Assembly: GCF_015191005.1 (NCBI RefSeq)
Contig: NZ_CP040442.1
Coordinates: 1,488,001 to 1,552,000 of the forward strand
DNA length: 64,000 nucleotides
Direction: 5' to 3'
Source: Kaistella flava (ex Peng et al. 2021)
GTDB lineage: Bacteria > Bacteroidota > Bacteroidia > Flavobacteriales > Weeksellaceae
Below the pieces are notes generated by a model. The model saw only the letters and a list, made by a program, of their open reading frames with translations, did no database searches and had not been told where the DNA came from. Positions 46,064 through 54,849 of the stretch are shown here, piece by piece (positions within the stretch are counted from its first letter, which is position 1; each line of letters begins with the position of its first letter). Both the position numbers and the translations under genes were made by a program.

Positions 46064-47158
46064 ATGAACATAATTATAGATAGTACGGAATATAAAAAAG
46101 ACAGAAATCTAAATAAAAAGGATTTGTCTTTAATAAAAGACTTAGGATGTAGAAATTTAATAATCAATCATATTCCTTGGTTTGTCTTTAAAGAATGCAC
46201 TACTGCAACTGTATATGAGTCTAAACAAAAAGTTCAAGAAGCTCTTTCAGCTTTAAATTCCCTGCCGAGATTAGGATTAGGTAGAAATGAAATCAAACAT
46301 TCAGAATTTATCATTAACCAATTATCAATTCTAGAAAATAAAATCGAAAATTCAATTGCAAATCAATGGATTGATTTTATTAAATATTCAAAATCTATAT
46401 TACACAAATTTGATAAAGACGAATCAGAAGTTGTATTCAAAGATTATTTTTCAGGAAATAAACCTTTTTCATATTTAAAAAATCGCAATGATATTCCAGA
46501 TGCATTTATTTATCAGACAATAAAAAAAATCAGTGAAACAGAAAAATTATACATTATAACTAATGACAAAAAATTTAAAGAGTCTATTGAAACCTTATTA
46601 GAAAATACAACTGTTTATTTATGTTTTACTGATTTATTTGAAGACCAAATATTTAAAAAAATATTAGAAACTTATAACAAACTAATAGATAATGAGAAAA
46701 AACTAGATTTTATAAATCGATATTTAAATAAATATCAAACAGAAATAGAAGAAGAAGTTGTTGAGTTTATAGATGACATTAGCTATTTAGAATTTTATGA
46801 TGACAAATTAAAATCAGATGATAATTCAGCAACGATACATTATATGACTGACCCAAAATTAAAAATTAATTTTTCAGATATAAAAATTATTGGTAACGAA
46901 GCCTTTGTACCAATATCAATAGATTGTAATGCTGATATAGATTATGCAATGTTTAAAGCTGACTATTGGACTTATGATAATTTGCCTAAATATTCCGAAG
47001 AAATAAACAAACATTATTTTTTAATAGAAGAATCGGTAAAATTAAAATTAAATCAAATAGTTGTAATTGATTTAGACGATGTTAAAGTCGAAGAAGATGA
47101 AGAGCAAGGTTTCGTACCATTTGCATTAGATAAATTTGATGAGATTGAAATAATATAA
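46064..47158 (+). CDS. PIN-domain protein of the DUF4935 type
   Basis: 364 residues. The N terminus starts directly with a PIN-like strand and acid (NIIIDSTEY, D6), continues with a conserved glutamate (FVFKECTT), then KNRNDIPDAFIYQTI and LYIITNDKKFKE, giving the three or four acidic residues of a PIN nuclease. The C-terminal ~130 residues are beta-rich and acidic. DUF4935 proteins are predicted RNases found on accessory islands and are often linked with defence. It stands alone between repeats B2 and A3. No antitoxin-like partner is adjacent. Confidence 0.7.
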   Translation: MNIIIDSTEYKKDRNLNKKDLSLIKDLGCRNLIINHIPWFVFKECTTATVYESKQKVQEALSALNSLPRLGLGRNEIKHSEFIINQLSILENKIENSIANQWIDFIKYSKSILHKFDKDESEVVFKDYFSGNKPFSYLKNRNDIPDAFIYQTIKKISETEKLYIITNDKKFKESIETLLENTTVYLCFTDLFEDQIFKKILETYNKLIDNEKKLDFINRYLNKYQTEIEEEVVEFIDDISYLEFYDDKLKSDDNSATIHYMTDPKLKINFSDIKIIGNEAFVPISIDCNADIDYAMFKADYWTYDNLPKYSEEINKHYFLIEESVKLKLNQIVVIDLDDVKVEEDEEQGFVPFALDKFDEIEII

Positions 47159-47214
47159 AACTTCTAATAACTAATATTTCGATTTGTCTATCAGACAAGA
47201 GCTGAACAGAGCTT

Positions 47215-47298
47215 CTCCAATTTTGGTTAAATTATAGACTTATCGAATCTGGAATTGAGGATATAAAAACAGTTTTTTAGCAGGACTGTTTTTTTTGG
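47215..47298 (+). repeat. Intergenic repeat A, copy 3, with terminator-like hairpin
   Basis: tccaattttggtta, then cttatcgaatctggaattga, then a hairpin whose arms are aaaacagt (47266-47273) and actgtttt (47285-47292), followed by more T. It follows the DUF4935 gene by about 55 bases and should end its transcript. The remaining 47299-47657 (359 bases) contains no B repeat and no gene I can support. Confidence 0.65.
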
Positions 47299-47657
47299 GA
47301 AAATTTTGAACTAATAAATCAACTTTACGAAACATATCTGTGACACTGGGTGAATAAATTTTAAATTGCGGTGCTATCGCTGCTAGATGTCGTGCATAAT
47401 TTTTAAAGTTTCTGGGGCTTTTTCCTTGGATTATAATATTCCTTTCGAATCATTGCAGCGGTTTCGAAAAACCTTTAACTTCGTTGCAACCGCGATTCAA
47501 AATTTTGTTCATTCTTAAATTCTCCAGAGATCCTTTTTTGAAGCCATTATAAAGATTTTATTTTTGGTTCAATAAAAACAAATTTAATAAAACAACAATT
47601 GAGAAAGCTGGCTTGCTGAAATCCCGAAACATTACGCGTTAAAAAGCAGAATAAAAA

Positions 47658-48275
47658 ATGAAAATAATAGCAAATAATCAAATATTCGAATTTGAACAAA
47701 ACAGAAATAATGAAAACTTTTATTTCACTGATTTTTTACTTGCACTTCTGAAAGTTCCTAATGAGTATGTAATATGGCCGTATGGAATTGATAAACAAAT
47801 GTCTGAAAGAGTATTTGCTTACGAACTATATCATCAGTGGAGATTAATTGCGAACCAGTTTAATTATGAGAACTTACTCATCAATGGAGAAATAAGAAAA
47901 GATGGATCAGTTCTGCGAAATAATTTTAATGATATCGTCTATCCAGACTTAATTTTGCATGAACAACAAAATAATTTAAACCAGCAAAAGATTGCTTGTG
48001 AAATAAAGACAGTCAAGAGTATTAATTCTTCAAATGGGAAATTTAATGTTAAAAAAGATTTAAAAAAATTAGGTAAGTATATAACTGAATTACAATTCGA
48101 AACAGGTATCTTTATACAGATAGGGAATCACTTTAATGAGTTTAGTGAAACAATAAGATATTTAAAAAAAAATGAAGCTGAATTTACGAACTCTGACAAA
48201 ATTTATTATGTAATTAAAGATCATGCTTCTATAAAATTCGAGACACTTGAAAATTTATTAAATGCCAATGCTTAA
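47658..48275 (+). CDS. PD-(D/E)XK nuclease-like protein
   Basis: 205 residues, cytoplasmic. The segment VYPDLILHEQ followed after a short loop by KIACEIKTVKS gives the PD...ExK arrangement of the PD-(D/E)XK nuclease fold. A preceding helix with conserved arginine/tryptophan (YELYHQWRLIANQF) is also typical. The end is helical. It could be a restriction-like effector or a repair nuclease; no methylase is adjacent. It stands alone between A3 and A4 like the other cassette genes. The call rests on the motif and I have no named family. Confidence 0.55.
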   Translation: MKIIANNQIFEFEQNRNNENFYFTDFLLALLKVPNEYVIWPYGIDKQMSERVFAYELYHQWRLIANQFNYENLLINGEIRKDGSVLRNNFNDIVYPDLILHEQQNNLNQQKIACEIKTVKSINSSNGKFNVKKDLKKLGKYITELQFETGIFIQIGNHFNEFSETIRYLKKNEAEFTNSDKIYYVIKDHASIKFETLENLLNANA

Positions 48276-48337
48276 TAATTAGGGTTTTGTTTTACCATCG
48301 GGTAAGAAATGGGAACGTTGATCGGAAGTTTTCTCAC

Positions 48338-48411
48338 ATTTACTTTCTATTATGGAGTTATGAAATTTGGAATTGAAAATCACAAAGCAGTTTTTAATAT
48401 GACTGCTTTTG
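48338..48411 (+). repeat. Intergenic repeat A, copy 4, with terminator-like hairpin
   Basis: Contains gagttatgaaatttggaatt, then a hairpin with arms aaagcagt (48384-48391) and actgcttt (48402-48409). Compared with copy 3 both arms change together (a/t to g/c at the same pair), which supports a selected stem. Confidence 0.65.
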
Positions 48412-48457
48412 AGGAATTAACGTGAACTATTTAAAGTACTCCATTCTTTTCACCTTT

Positions 48458-48506
48458 TTACTGAAATGATTTAGCTATTTTTGAAAGTAATAAATGGAGA
48501 TTTTTT
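48458..48506 (+). repeat. Intergenic repeat B, copy 4, without a following plus-strand gene
   Basis: ttttactgaaatgatttagc, then tatttttgaaagtaataaat and gga. It contains TATTTTTG, a match to the Bacteroidetes -7 element TAnnTTTG. Downstream there is only a hairpin and the convergent KAP gene, so this B copy has no cargo gene of its own. Confidence 0.6.
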
Positions 48507-48536
48507 CAAAGGTTGCAAAAGTGAAAAGCAAAAATA

Positions 48537-48575
48537 GTAGCGTCCCATTAACTGTGTAAGTTAATGGGACGCTAC
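48537..48575. terminator. Perfect 16-bp hairpin at the end of the KAP gene
   Basis: Arms gtagcgtcccattaac (48537-48552) and its exact complement (48560-48575) with a 7-base loop tgtgtaa. On the minus strand it lies 13 bases after the KAP stop and is followed by tattttt, so it can act as that gene's terminator. The centre taactgtgtaagtt also occurs at the left end of the IS256 element. Confidence 0.65.
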
Positions 48576-48588
48576 CCAAATTAAAATC

Positions 48589-51204
48589 TTATACAAATTG
48601 CTTATTTCTAATTTTCTGCAATTTATTTTTTAATGGCGGAAAAACAAATTCAAATGGAATAAAGTCATCCTTTGTTGGTAACTTATCTGCAAATGCTAAA
48701 AATTCATTTTTAAAAATACTCGATTCATTATTTATATCTTTCCTTACAAACTCTATAAAATTATCATAGGAAGGAAAGATATTTAATATAATGTTATTTA
48801 TACCTATAATTTGTTTTTGATCAGCATCGTTATTGGATTTTCTACTGCCTCCATCATCTAAAATATCTGTAAGAAATTGATCCGGAAATTTTTTAATTAC
48901 TTCTTTTGACATTTCTTTTATTTCAGGAAGAATTATTTCTTTTTCATACCAAGCATTACTATTAATATCTTGTTGATAATTATTCAATAAGCTCGCTCTA
49001 CTAAATGCACCAAAGAAATCATCTTTAGAATATTCCATTTTTTCTACAAAGTTCTTAAATCCATAAATTATGTAATGTTGTAGATCCTTTTTTGCCAATA
49101 TTTGATTTTTATCCTCATCATATATTCTTTTAAATAAATATTTACAAATCCTCATTTCAAAAATGTATGGAAAACTAGCTCCATAAAGAAGACTTAGCAA
49201 AAACTCTTTATATTTGGTAGTATCACCTCCATAAAATCTTTTAGTAATTTTATTTTCGTAATTACTAATACATCGATCAATATAATCAAAATCAAGATGA
49301 AAATAAATTAACTGTTTTTCGGTTAGCTCTAAATTCCCCAAATAAAACAAAAGCATTAGATAGTTTTCAAATTTTTCTTTGGTATCAAAATCTCTGATTT
49401 CAGTATGATATAAATGAGCTGTCAGTCCAAACAATTTTCCACCCTTTTTCCATTTCTGAATGCTATTTATAATATAGTTCCAGTCAGAATTTATTACCGT
49501 TTCATATTCCTTAGTCGGAATTTCAGAATCATCAATTTCATCATTGAAGTATTTATAAAAATTATGATTAAAGCCAAATGATAAAGATTCCTTTGAGTGT
49601 TCCATAAAAAGGATTTGGAATAATATCTTTAAATGATCAAACTCTCCGGTACTATACAAATTATTTTCTTTCAGATATTTTTTTAAAATTGATTCATCAA
49701 AATCGTAAGAACAATTTTTATCATCTTTTTTAAGGCTAATTCTTCTCACCCCACCGGAATAACGATAACCTGAATTATCATCACTCCCGATAAATTTACT
49801 TCTATTCGAATAAATTAAAAAATACACGTCATTATAACAGAATTTCAATAACTTTATTATAAGAAAATCCCCAATGTCAACATCATCTTTTATTCTTTCA
49901 ACGCTGATGAAAAATTCATTTAGAAATCTTTTTGCATCCCGCAGGTTCTTAATTGAATTAAATACCTCACCTAAGTTGTGTTGAGAATAAAGAGAATATC
50001 TTTCAAAAATTTTATCGAAATCAGAAATATTATTTCTCAAAGCTCTTTTTAAACTTTCTTGTAAATATTGATTTATCTCATTATTGCTAATTGGCAACAA
50101 ATAAAATTCATTTAAAAAGATTTTATCACAATATTTTTTTGGATTTGGGATTTGATTAGTTTTGAGTGACTCTATAAGATAATCTTTTTCATAGCCTACA
50201 ATATAATTGAATGTTTTAAAAGAAGCCGTATTTCTAATTAACTTTAGCAATTCAAATACTTCATTAGGTTGCAGCCTATCTAAATCATCTAAAAACACCA
50301 CTACTTTTTTGCCTAACTTACTAAGAAGATTATCTAAATTTTCAAAATCATCTGAAACACTCTTATCGGATATGAGATTTAAAGAATTTAATAAAATTTC
50401 TGTCACTGAATTTTTATAAATAGGCAAAACTGATTTTCCATAGCTTTTTATTTCTTTTGCAATATCTATGCTATAGGGTTTAATTTCTTTTTCAACAGTA
50501 CTAAAAAAATCATTAAAAATTGATATGATCGAAACATTTAACCAACTCCGAAATTTAATTACTATATAGTCATTATTGTCAATAAATGATTCCTCTATCA
50601 AACTCATAAAAGAAGTTTTTCCATCTCCCCATTTCCCTACTATTCCTATCGCCATAGATGAATCCGAATGATTACTTTTTATAAATCGGGCAACTTGTAA
50701 TGCCTTTTCTTTTCTATTGAGAATATCTTGTGACGAATTACGAATAGGAGCATCTATATAAAAAGGAATTTCTTCCTTAATATCTCTTTCATTTCTCTTA
50801 AATTTCAAAAAAATTTGCAACAAGATAACAGTTCCAATTATAAAATAAATGAGATCAAAATATTTAAGAACAGGTATTGTTTCTAATGATTTTAAATCAT
50901 TACGAAAAACCCATCTCACATAAGAATAAAAAAATACTGCAATTACAAAATAGACGATAGTGCTCGGTTTAAAATAAAACCCCTTTATGTATTTGTTAAT
51001 AGCCCAAACTATGATTAAAGAAATGACTAGATAGAAGGTACATTCAGTAACCCAAGATTCAGAAAAGAATACTAGAAATTTATTTACAATATACTCTTGA
51101 TAATAACGTAAGATAAAACTTTGAAAAGACGAATAGAAAAATAACAGAAACAACACCCATTTATGCTCTGATAATTGGAGCATTAATTTATCTATAAATT
51201 TCAT
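48589..51204 (-). CDS. KAP-family P-loop NTPase with N-terminal membrane helices
   Basis: About 871 residues from ATG 51204; an in-frame ATG at 51327 would add 41 residues and cannot be excluded. Four or so membrane helices occupy the first ~130 residues (KWVLFLLFFYSSFQSF, CTFYLVISLIIVWAI, IVYFVIAVFFYSYV, FDLIYFIIGTVILLQIF). The KAP NTPase follows, with Walker A GKWGDGKT (190-197 in this numbering) and Walker B VVVFLDDLDRL. The long C-terminal part is helical. KAP ATPases are membrane-associated, and in bacteria many are linked with antiphage defence. It is on the opposite strand to the cassettes. Confidence 0.8.
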   Translation of the reverse strand: MKFIDKLMLQLSEHKWVLFLLFFYSSFQSFILRYYQEYIVNKFLVFFSESWVTECTFYLVISLIIVWAINKYIKGFYFKPSTIVYFVIAVFFYSYVRWVFRNDLKSLETIPVLKYFDLIYFIIGTVILLQIFLKFKRNERDIKEEIPFYIDAPIRNSSQDILNRKEKALQVARFIKSNHSDSSMAIGIVGKWGDGKTSFMSLIEESFIDNNDYIVIKFRSWLNVSIISIFNDFFSTVEKEIKPYSIDIAKEIKSYGKSVLPIYKNSVTEILLNSLNLISDKSVSDDFENLDNLLSKLGKKVVVFLDDLDRLQPNEVFELLKLIRNTASFKTFNYIVGYEKDYLIESLKTNQIPNPKKYCDKIFLNEFYLLPISNNEINQYLQESLKRALRNNISDFDKIFERYSLYSQHNLGEVFNSIKNLRDAKRFLNEFFISVERIKDDVDIGDFLIIKLLKFCYNDVYFLIYSNRSKFIGSDDNSGYRYSGGVRRISLKKDDKNCSYDFDESILKKYLKENNLYSTGEFDHLKILFQILFMEHSKESLSFGFNHNFYKYFNDEIDDSEIPTKEYETVINSDWNYIINSIQKWKKGGKLFGLTAHLYHTEIRDFDTKEKFENYLMLLFYLGNLELTEKQLIYFHLDFDYIDRCISNYENKITKRFYGGDTTKYKEFLLSLLYGASFPYIFEMRICKYLFKRIYDEDKNQILAKKDLQHYIIYGFKNFVEKMEYSKDDFFGAFSRASLLNNYQQDINSNAWYEKEIILPEIKEMSKEVIKKFPDQFLTDILDDGGSRKSNNDADQKQIIGINNIILNIFPSYDNFIEFVRKDINNESSIFKNEFLAFADKLPTKDDFIPFEFVFPPLKNKLQKIRNKQFV

Positions 51205-51390
51205 TACATTTTGGTTTATTACAAATTTATTAAAATAAATATCTTTTAATGAAAATAACTTACTCCTATACTTTTTCCATAGCAAATTTATCAAACTAAG
51301 AATAAAAAATAGTACTCTGCATTTCATTTGAAAAATTCTAATAAAATAGAAAAACGAGTTCCGAAGTTTTTCTCCCTTTTTGCAAAAAAG

Positions 51391-51450
51391 GCAAGATCGT
51401 CTTTGGATATAAAATTTGCAAAAGTTTGTATATACAAAGACACATCTTGC
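51391..51450. repeat. Imperfect inverted repeat upstream of the KAP gene
   Basis: gcaagatcgtctttggatat (51391-51410) pairs with the complement of tatacaaagacacatcttgc (51431-51450), with few mismatches. It could be a transcript hairpin or the ends of a tiny decayed element. The surrounding 51205-51565 holds no gene I can support. Confidence 0.4.
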
Positions 51451-51565
51451 TAAATGAAAGTTTTGATTTTTCAGAGGTCTGAAAAAACTTGGATATTATT
51501 GATAGCCAATGTTTTTGAGAATTATTGCTTTTGAAGAAAAAAAGCAATAAAATTGAATTTTTACA

Positions 51566-51678
51566 GTGGGTCTTTTTTGTGCAGGTTCTGTGAGCAGGGT
51601 GGGATTATTTTACACCTTTTATAAAATAAGGTGGGTTTACTTTACACAGATATGGAAGTGGGTGGATACTTTTTACGC
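51566..51678 (+). repeat. Four direct GTGGG...TTTTnnAC repeats, remnant of an IS21-like end
   Basis: gtgggtcttttttgtgcagg (51566), gtgggattattttacacc (51598), gtgggtttactttacaca (51631) and gtgggtggatactttttacg (51658). Clustered 20-base repeats of this type mark the ends of IS21-family elements, where the transposase binds. No istA or istB remains. It lies between the KAP gene and the peptide cluster, so it may mark a recombination point between the two regions. Confidence 0.5.
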
Positions 51679-51842
51679 AGCTAGAATTACTGAAAAATGA
51701 GGTTTCCCTCAAAATTTTAAGTGATATTATGTACCATGTATTATTTGTAACAGGTTGGTATATGGTTGTAGTTTTTATACAAGTATTATTAATTATGAAA
51801 TATTTACCGAATATATTTTTCATGCTCAAACATTAATTATAG

Positions 51843-53147
51843 TTAAGTTTGATAGCCTAATAATTTCCTAATTTGAAAGAAAAATCTCTCTATCAAACGC
51901 AAATCTTCCGTTACGATTTCACCATTGCCTTTTAATTCTTTATCAAATGGCAATGTTTTATTATAAGACGTTTTCAAGCGTTTTGGCAGAATTACATCGA
52001 CATAATAATTTCCATTTTCATCGGGTGTAAGTGAAATATTTTGGACTTTTCCCTCGATAATTCCGTATTCTTGAAAGCGGTAATTATCAAGTTTTATTAA
52101 AACTTTCTGTCCCGTTTGTACTTTTCCTGAATTCGCAGAAGGAATTTGCATTCTTCCAATTAGAGATTCTGTATTTTCAGGAAGTATTGACATTAGCACA
52201 TCTCCTTGTTTTACAAATTGATTTTCTCCCCAAAACTGCTGAAAGCTTACAGTACCGTCCGTTGAAGAAATGAATAAATAGCTTTGTTCCCATTGTCGCA
52301 AGGATTTTCTTAATTGTTCATATAATTGCAGAGTTTGGGAAGAATAATTAATCTTATCTTTTTCTGTATTGATAGAAGCTCCGCTTTTTGTTTTATTCAG
52401 ACCAGAAATGGCTTCTTGCATTTGAGAAAGAGAAATATTAATGTTTTTAAGATTTTGTTCCGCCTGAAGAAATTTTATTTTTTCATTTTCCAATTCTAGT
52501 GCTGCAATAACGCCTTGATTAAATAGCTCTTGCGAACGCTGAAAATTCTTTTTTGTTAATTCATATTTGGCAACTTCAATGCTCCTTTGCTGTTGAAGAT
52601 TGGCGATTCTTCCTCTATATTCAGAAAGGCTTTGGTTTGCGGCAAGGTTTTCCGGGGCATAAGGTTGTAATCTTGTAAATAATCTTTCATCTTGAAAAGC
52701 TTTTGCAAAACTATTGTAATCGCTCTGTATTTCTCCCAATTTAAAAGTCGATACTTTTTGAAGTGGGAAAGATTGTAACTGATTGGTTGATAATGAGTCG
52801 GTAATATCTTTCAATTCCAAAATGTCGTGATAATTTGCCGTAGATTGAAGTACCATCATTACCTGTCCTGTTTTTACTTTTTGATGGTCTTTGATTAAAA
52901 TTTTTTCAATTTTAGAATTGGTTCTGGCTTCTAACTTTTCCGGTGGATTTTGGGAAGTGATGATAACACTTGCCGGGACAAATTCCGGATATTTGATGAT
53001 ATAGCTCATTACGAGAATCAATAGTAAAATAATGAAAATAATAGTATTTCCCCACCGAATCATCCAATGGGGTGGTTGTGAAAGAATGTCTTGAACACTT
53101 TCGCTGCGTAGTTCAATATTATCTAATATATCTTTTTTGGATTCCAT
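51843..53147 (-). CDS. HlyD-family secretion adaptor protein
   Basis: 434 residues with one membrane helix at ~33-51 (IIFIILLLILVMSYIIKYP), a biotinyl-lipoyl-like first half (EARTNSKIEKILIKDHQKVK, TGQVMMVLQS), a long coiled-coil hairpin (~150-270), the returning lipoyl half (FISSTDGTVSFQQFWGENQFVKQGD) and a beta-barrel (GKVQTGQKVLIKLDNYRFQEYG). This is the periplasmic adaptor of bacteriocin-type exporters and would join the C39 ABC transporter to an outer-membrane channel. It is the last gene of the cluster, 9 bases after the oxygenase-like gene. Confidence 0.88.
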   Translation of the reverse strand: MESKKDILDNIELRSESVQDILSQPPHWMIRWGNTIIFIILLLILVMSYIIKYPEFVPASVIITSQNPPEKLEARTNSKIEKILIKDHQKVKTGQVMMVLQSTANYHDILELKDITDSLSTNQLQSFPLQKVSTFKLGEIQSDYNSFAKAFQDERLFTRLQPYAPENLAANQSLSEYRGRIANLQQQRSIEVAKYELTKKNFQRSQELFNQGVIAALELENEKIKFLQAEQNLKNINISLSQMQEAISGLNKTKSGASINTEKDKINYSSQTLQLYEQLRKSLRQWEQSYLFISSTDGTVSFQQFWGENQFVKQGDVLMSILPENTESLIGRMQIPSANSGKVQTGQKVLIKLDNYRFQEYGIIEGKVQNISLTPDENGNYYVDVILPKRLKTSYNKTLPFDKELKGNGEIVTEDLRLIERFFFQIRKLLGYQT

Positions 53148-53156
53148 TGTAAAAAC

Positions 53157-54032
53157 TTAAATTTTAAAATGACCTAAATACGTTAAGACTATATCTAAAG
53201 ATTGTTTTTGTATTGTTGCTCCGTCATGAATACAATTATCTGTAGGTGCAATATAGAATTCATAAGGTTTTTGTTTTATTTTTAAGATTGGATAATCTGG
53301 GAAATATTCAAAAAATAATTTACATATATTTTTGTTATTTATATTTTCTTTTCCAACATTTTTCTGCCTTAGCATATTATATATTTGTAGGATTGTAAGA
53401 TTTACAAAAAGAAAATATCTATGATCTGCTCCAAGATTGATTGTTAATCTATTTCCAAATTTGTTTGATGTATATATTGTCATCTCTATGTTGGAACTGT
53501 CTTTGTGAAGTCCAATGAATTTTAAATCACTAAATGTGTGATTCTCTGGTAATTTTCTTTTATCTACTGAAACGCTCTCGCAGTTAGCAAAATTTGTTGC
53601 AATGCTCAAGAACTCTACGGGGGTATTTGACATAGTGCCAACAAATTCGTTAAGAAGCGAATTTGTTTCTTGTACTTTATTTTTATTAATAATAAACTGT
53701 TCAAATACTTCTTTCTCAGTTTTACAATTAATCAAGTTTAATTCTTTGAATAGATTTTGTAAGCGAAGAGGAAGTATTCCTAAATAAATTGTATTGTAAT
53801 CTTTATTAAATGCTTCTGTGCTTATTATTTTATTTTCTTCATTTGAAAGGCATCTCCATTCACGTTTAGGGAGATAAGCATCATCTTCGTAATGGCATTC
53901 AATTTCTTCATCAATTAAAGGGACTTTCAAAGAAATCAAATCTTTATGATGAATAATCCCCAAATTAATTTCGATAGCATCGCTGAAATCAATCGAGTGG
54001 TGTAATAATTTTATTCCTGATTTTAGCTTCAT
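53157..54032 (-). CDS. Oxygenase-like RiPP modification protein, paralogue of the next gene
   Basis: About 291 residues from ATG 54032, which overlaps the upstream gene region closely; a longer frame to 54104 lies inside it. It is related along its length to the protein at 54034-54849: PKREWR/PKKDWR, GLHKDSS/GLHIDES, NRLTINLG...YFLFVNL and KPYEFYIAPTDNCIHDG near the end. The pair H176-x-D178 plus distal H269, with conserved arginines R195 and R205, has the order of an iron/2-oxoglutarate oxygenase site. That enzyme class is an inference; I recognise no named family. It is most likely a tailoring enzyme acting on the precursor peptide. Confidence 0.6.
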   Translation of the reverse strand: MKLKSGIKLLHHSIDFSDAIEINLGIIHHKDLISLKVPLIDEEIECHYEDDAYLPKREWRCLSNEENKIISTEAFNKDYNTIYLGILPLRLQNLFKELNLINCKTEKEVFEQFIINKNKVQETNSLLNEFVGTMSNTPVEFLSIATNFANCESVSVDKRKLPENHTFSDLKFIGLHKDSSNIEMTIYTSNKFGNRLTINLGADHRYFLFVNLTILQIYNMLRQKNVGKENINNKNICKLFFEYFPDYPILKIKQKPYEFYIAPTDNCIHDGATIQKQSLDIVLTYLGHFKI

Positions 54033-54033
54033 A

Positions 54034-54849
54034 TTAATATTTATCAAAAATTCCCGTATAAACAATTGTAATGTCGTGTTTTTCATTCCCCAATGTGCTC
54101 CCATCGTGAATAAAATTATCCGTAGGTGCGATATAATATTGGTAGGGTTTAATTTCCAATCTTATTATTGGATAATTAGGATTTTGTTCAAAAAATTTTT
54201 CAACAATATTACTTGCTGTGATTTCTGTATTTTTTATCAAATTAGAAATTTGTCTTAATGATAGATTGACATAAAACAGATATCGTGATTCCTCACTGAT
54301 ATTTATAGAAATTCGATTATCAGATTTATATGCCGAATACGGTGTGAAAATTCGACTTTCATCAATATGCAATCCAGTATAACGAACAAATTCTTTATTA
54401 ATAAAATGAAATGTGGTTGTTTCGTGATTAGGTTGTCCTTTTGTAATCCTGTGAAATCGAAATTTTGGAATTGACGATTTTGTCCCGAGAAAAATTTCCA
54501 GTTTATTATTAAGCTCTGTAATCGATTTTTCTTTACTCCTCAATGTAGAGTCAATATCAAATAAACTCTTACAATTCGATAATTCCAATTTGTGAATTGT
54601 AGAGACAATATCCTTAGGAATATTTCCAATTGCGATTGTTTTGTGAAAAGGATTACTAAAATTATTGGTTACTAGTTTTTTGAATTCACTATCAGTAATT
54701 GGTCTCCAATCTTTTTTGGGAATAAAGGAATTCTTCAGATAATTTAAATCACTGACTTCACAGCTCCGTTGGACTCCAGAATTAATTAGTAATTGATTTC
54801 TGAAATTTTCTTCAATCCGATTAACAAGTAATATTCCTTTCTTTAACAT
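54034..54849 (-). CDS. Oxygenase-like RiPP modification protein, second paralogue
   Basis: 271 residues, same family as the next gene, with H161-x-D163 (TGLHIDES), R179 and R189, and distal H248 (KPYQYYIAPTDNFIHDG). It begins inside the end of the radical SAM gene (29-base overlap), so the two are translationally coupled, which argues that both act on one substrate. The HxD to H spacing of 85-90 residues fits cupin-type iron enzymes. Two diverged copies could hydroxylate different residues of one peptide or form a heterodimer. Confidence 0.6.
   Translation of the reverse strand: MLKKGILLVNRIEENFRNQLLINSGVQRSCEVSDLNYLKNSFIPKKDWRPITDSEFKKLVTNNFSNPFHKTIAIGNIPKDIVSTIHKLELSNCKSLFDIDSTLRSKEKSITELNNKLEIFLGTKSSIPKFRFHRITKGQPNHETTTFHFINKEFVRYTGLHIDESRIFTPYSAYKSDNRISINISEESRYLFYVNLSLRQISNLIKNTEITASNIVEKFFEQNPNYPIIRLEIKPYQYYIAPTDNFIHDGSTLGNEKHDITIVYTGIFDKY

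Noticed and set aside
43349..48576. Integron with attC sites
   Set aside because: The spacing and one-way gene order recall integron cassettes, but no integrase gene and no paired RYYYAAC/GTTRRRY core sites are seen in the repeats, and the spacers are long and carry their own promoter-like and terminator-like parts.
51338..51829. Two minus-strand frames of about 70 codons upstream of the RiPP cluster
   Set aside because: They cross an inverted repeat and the IS21-like repeats, have no domain or signal, and look like chance frames in AT-rich DNA.
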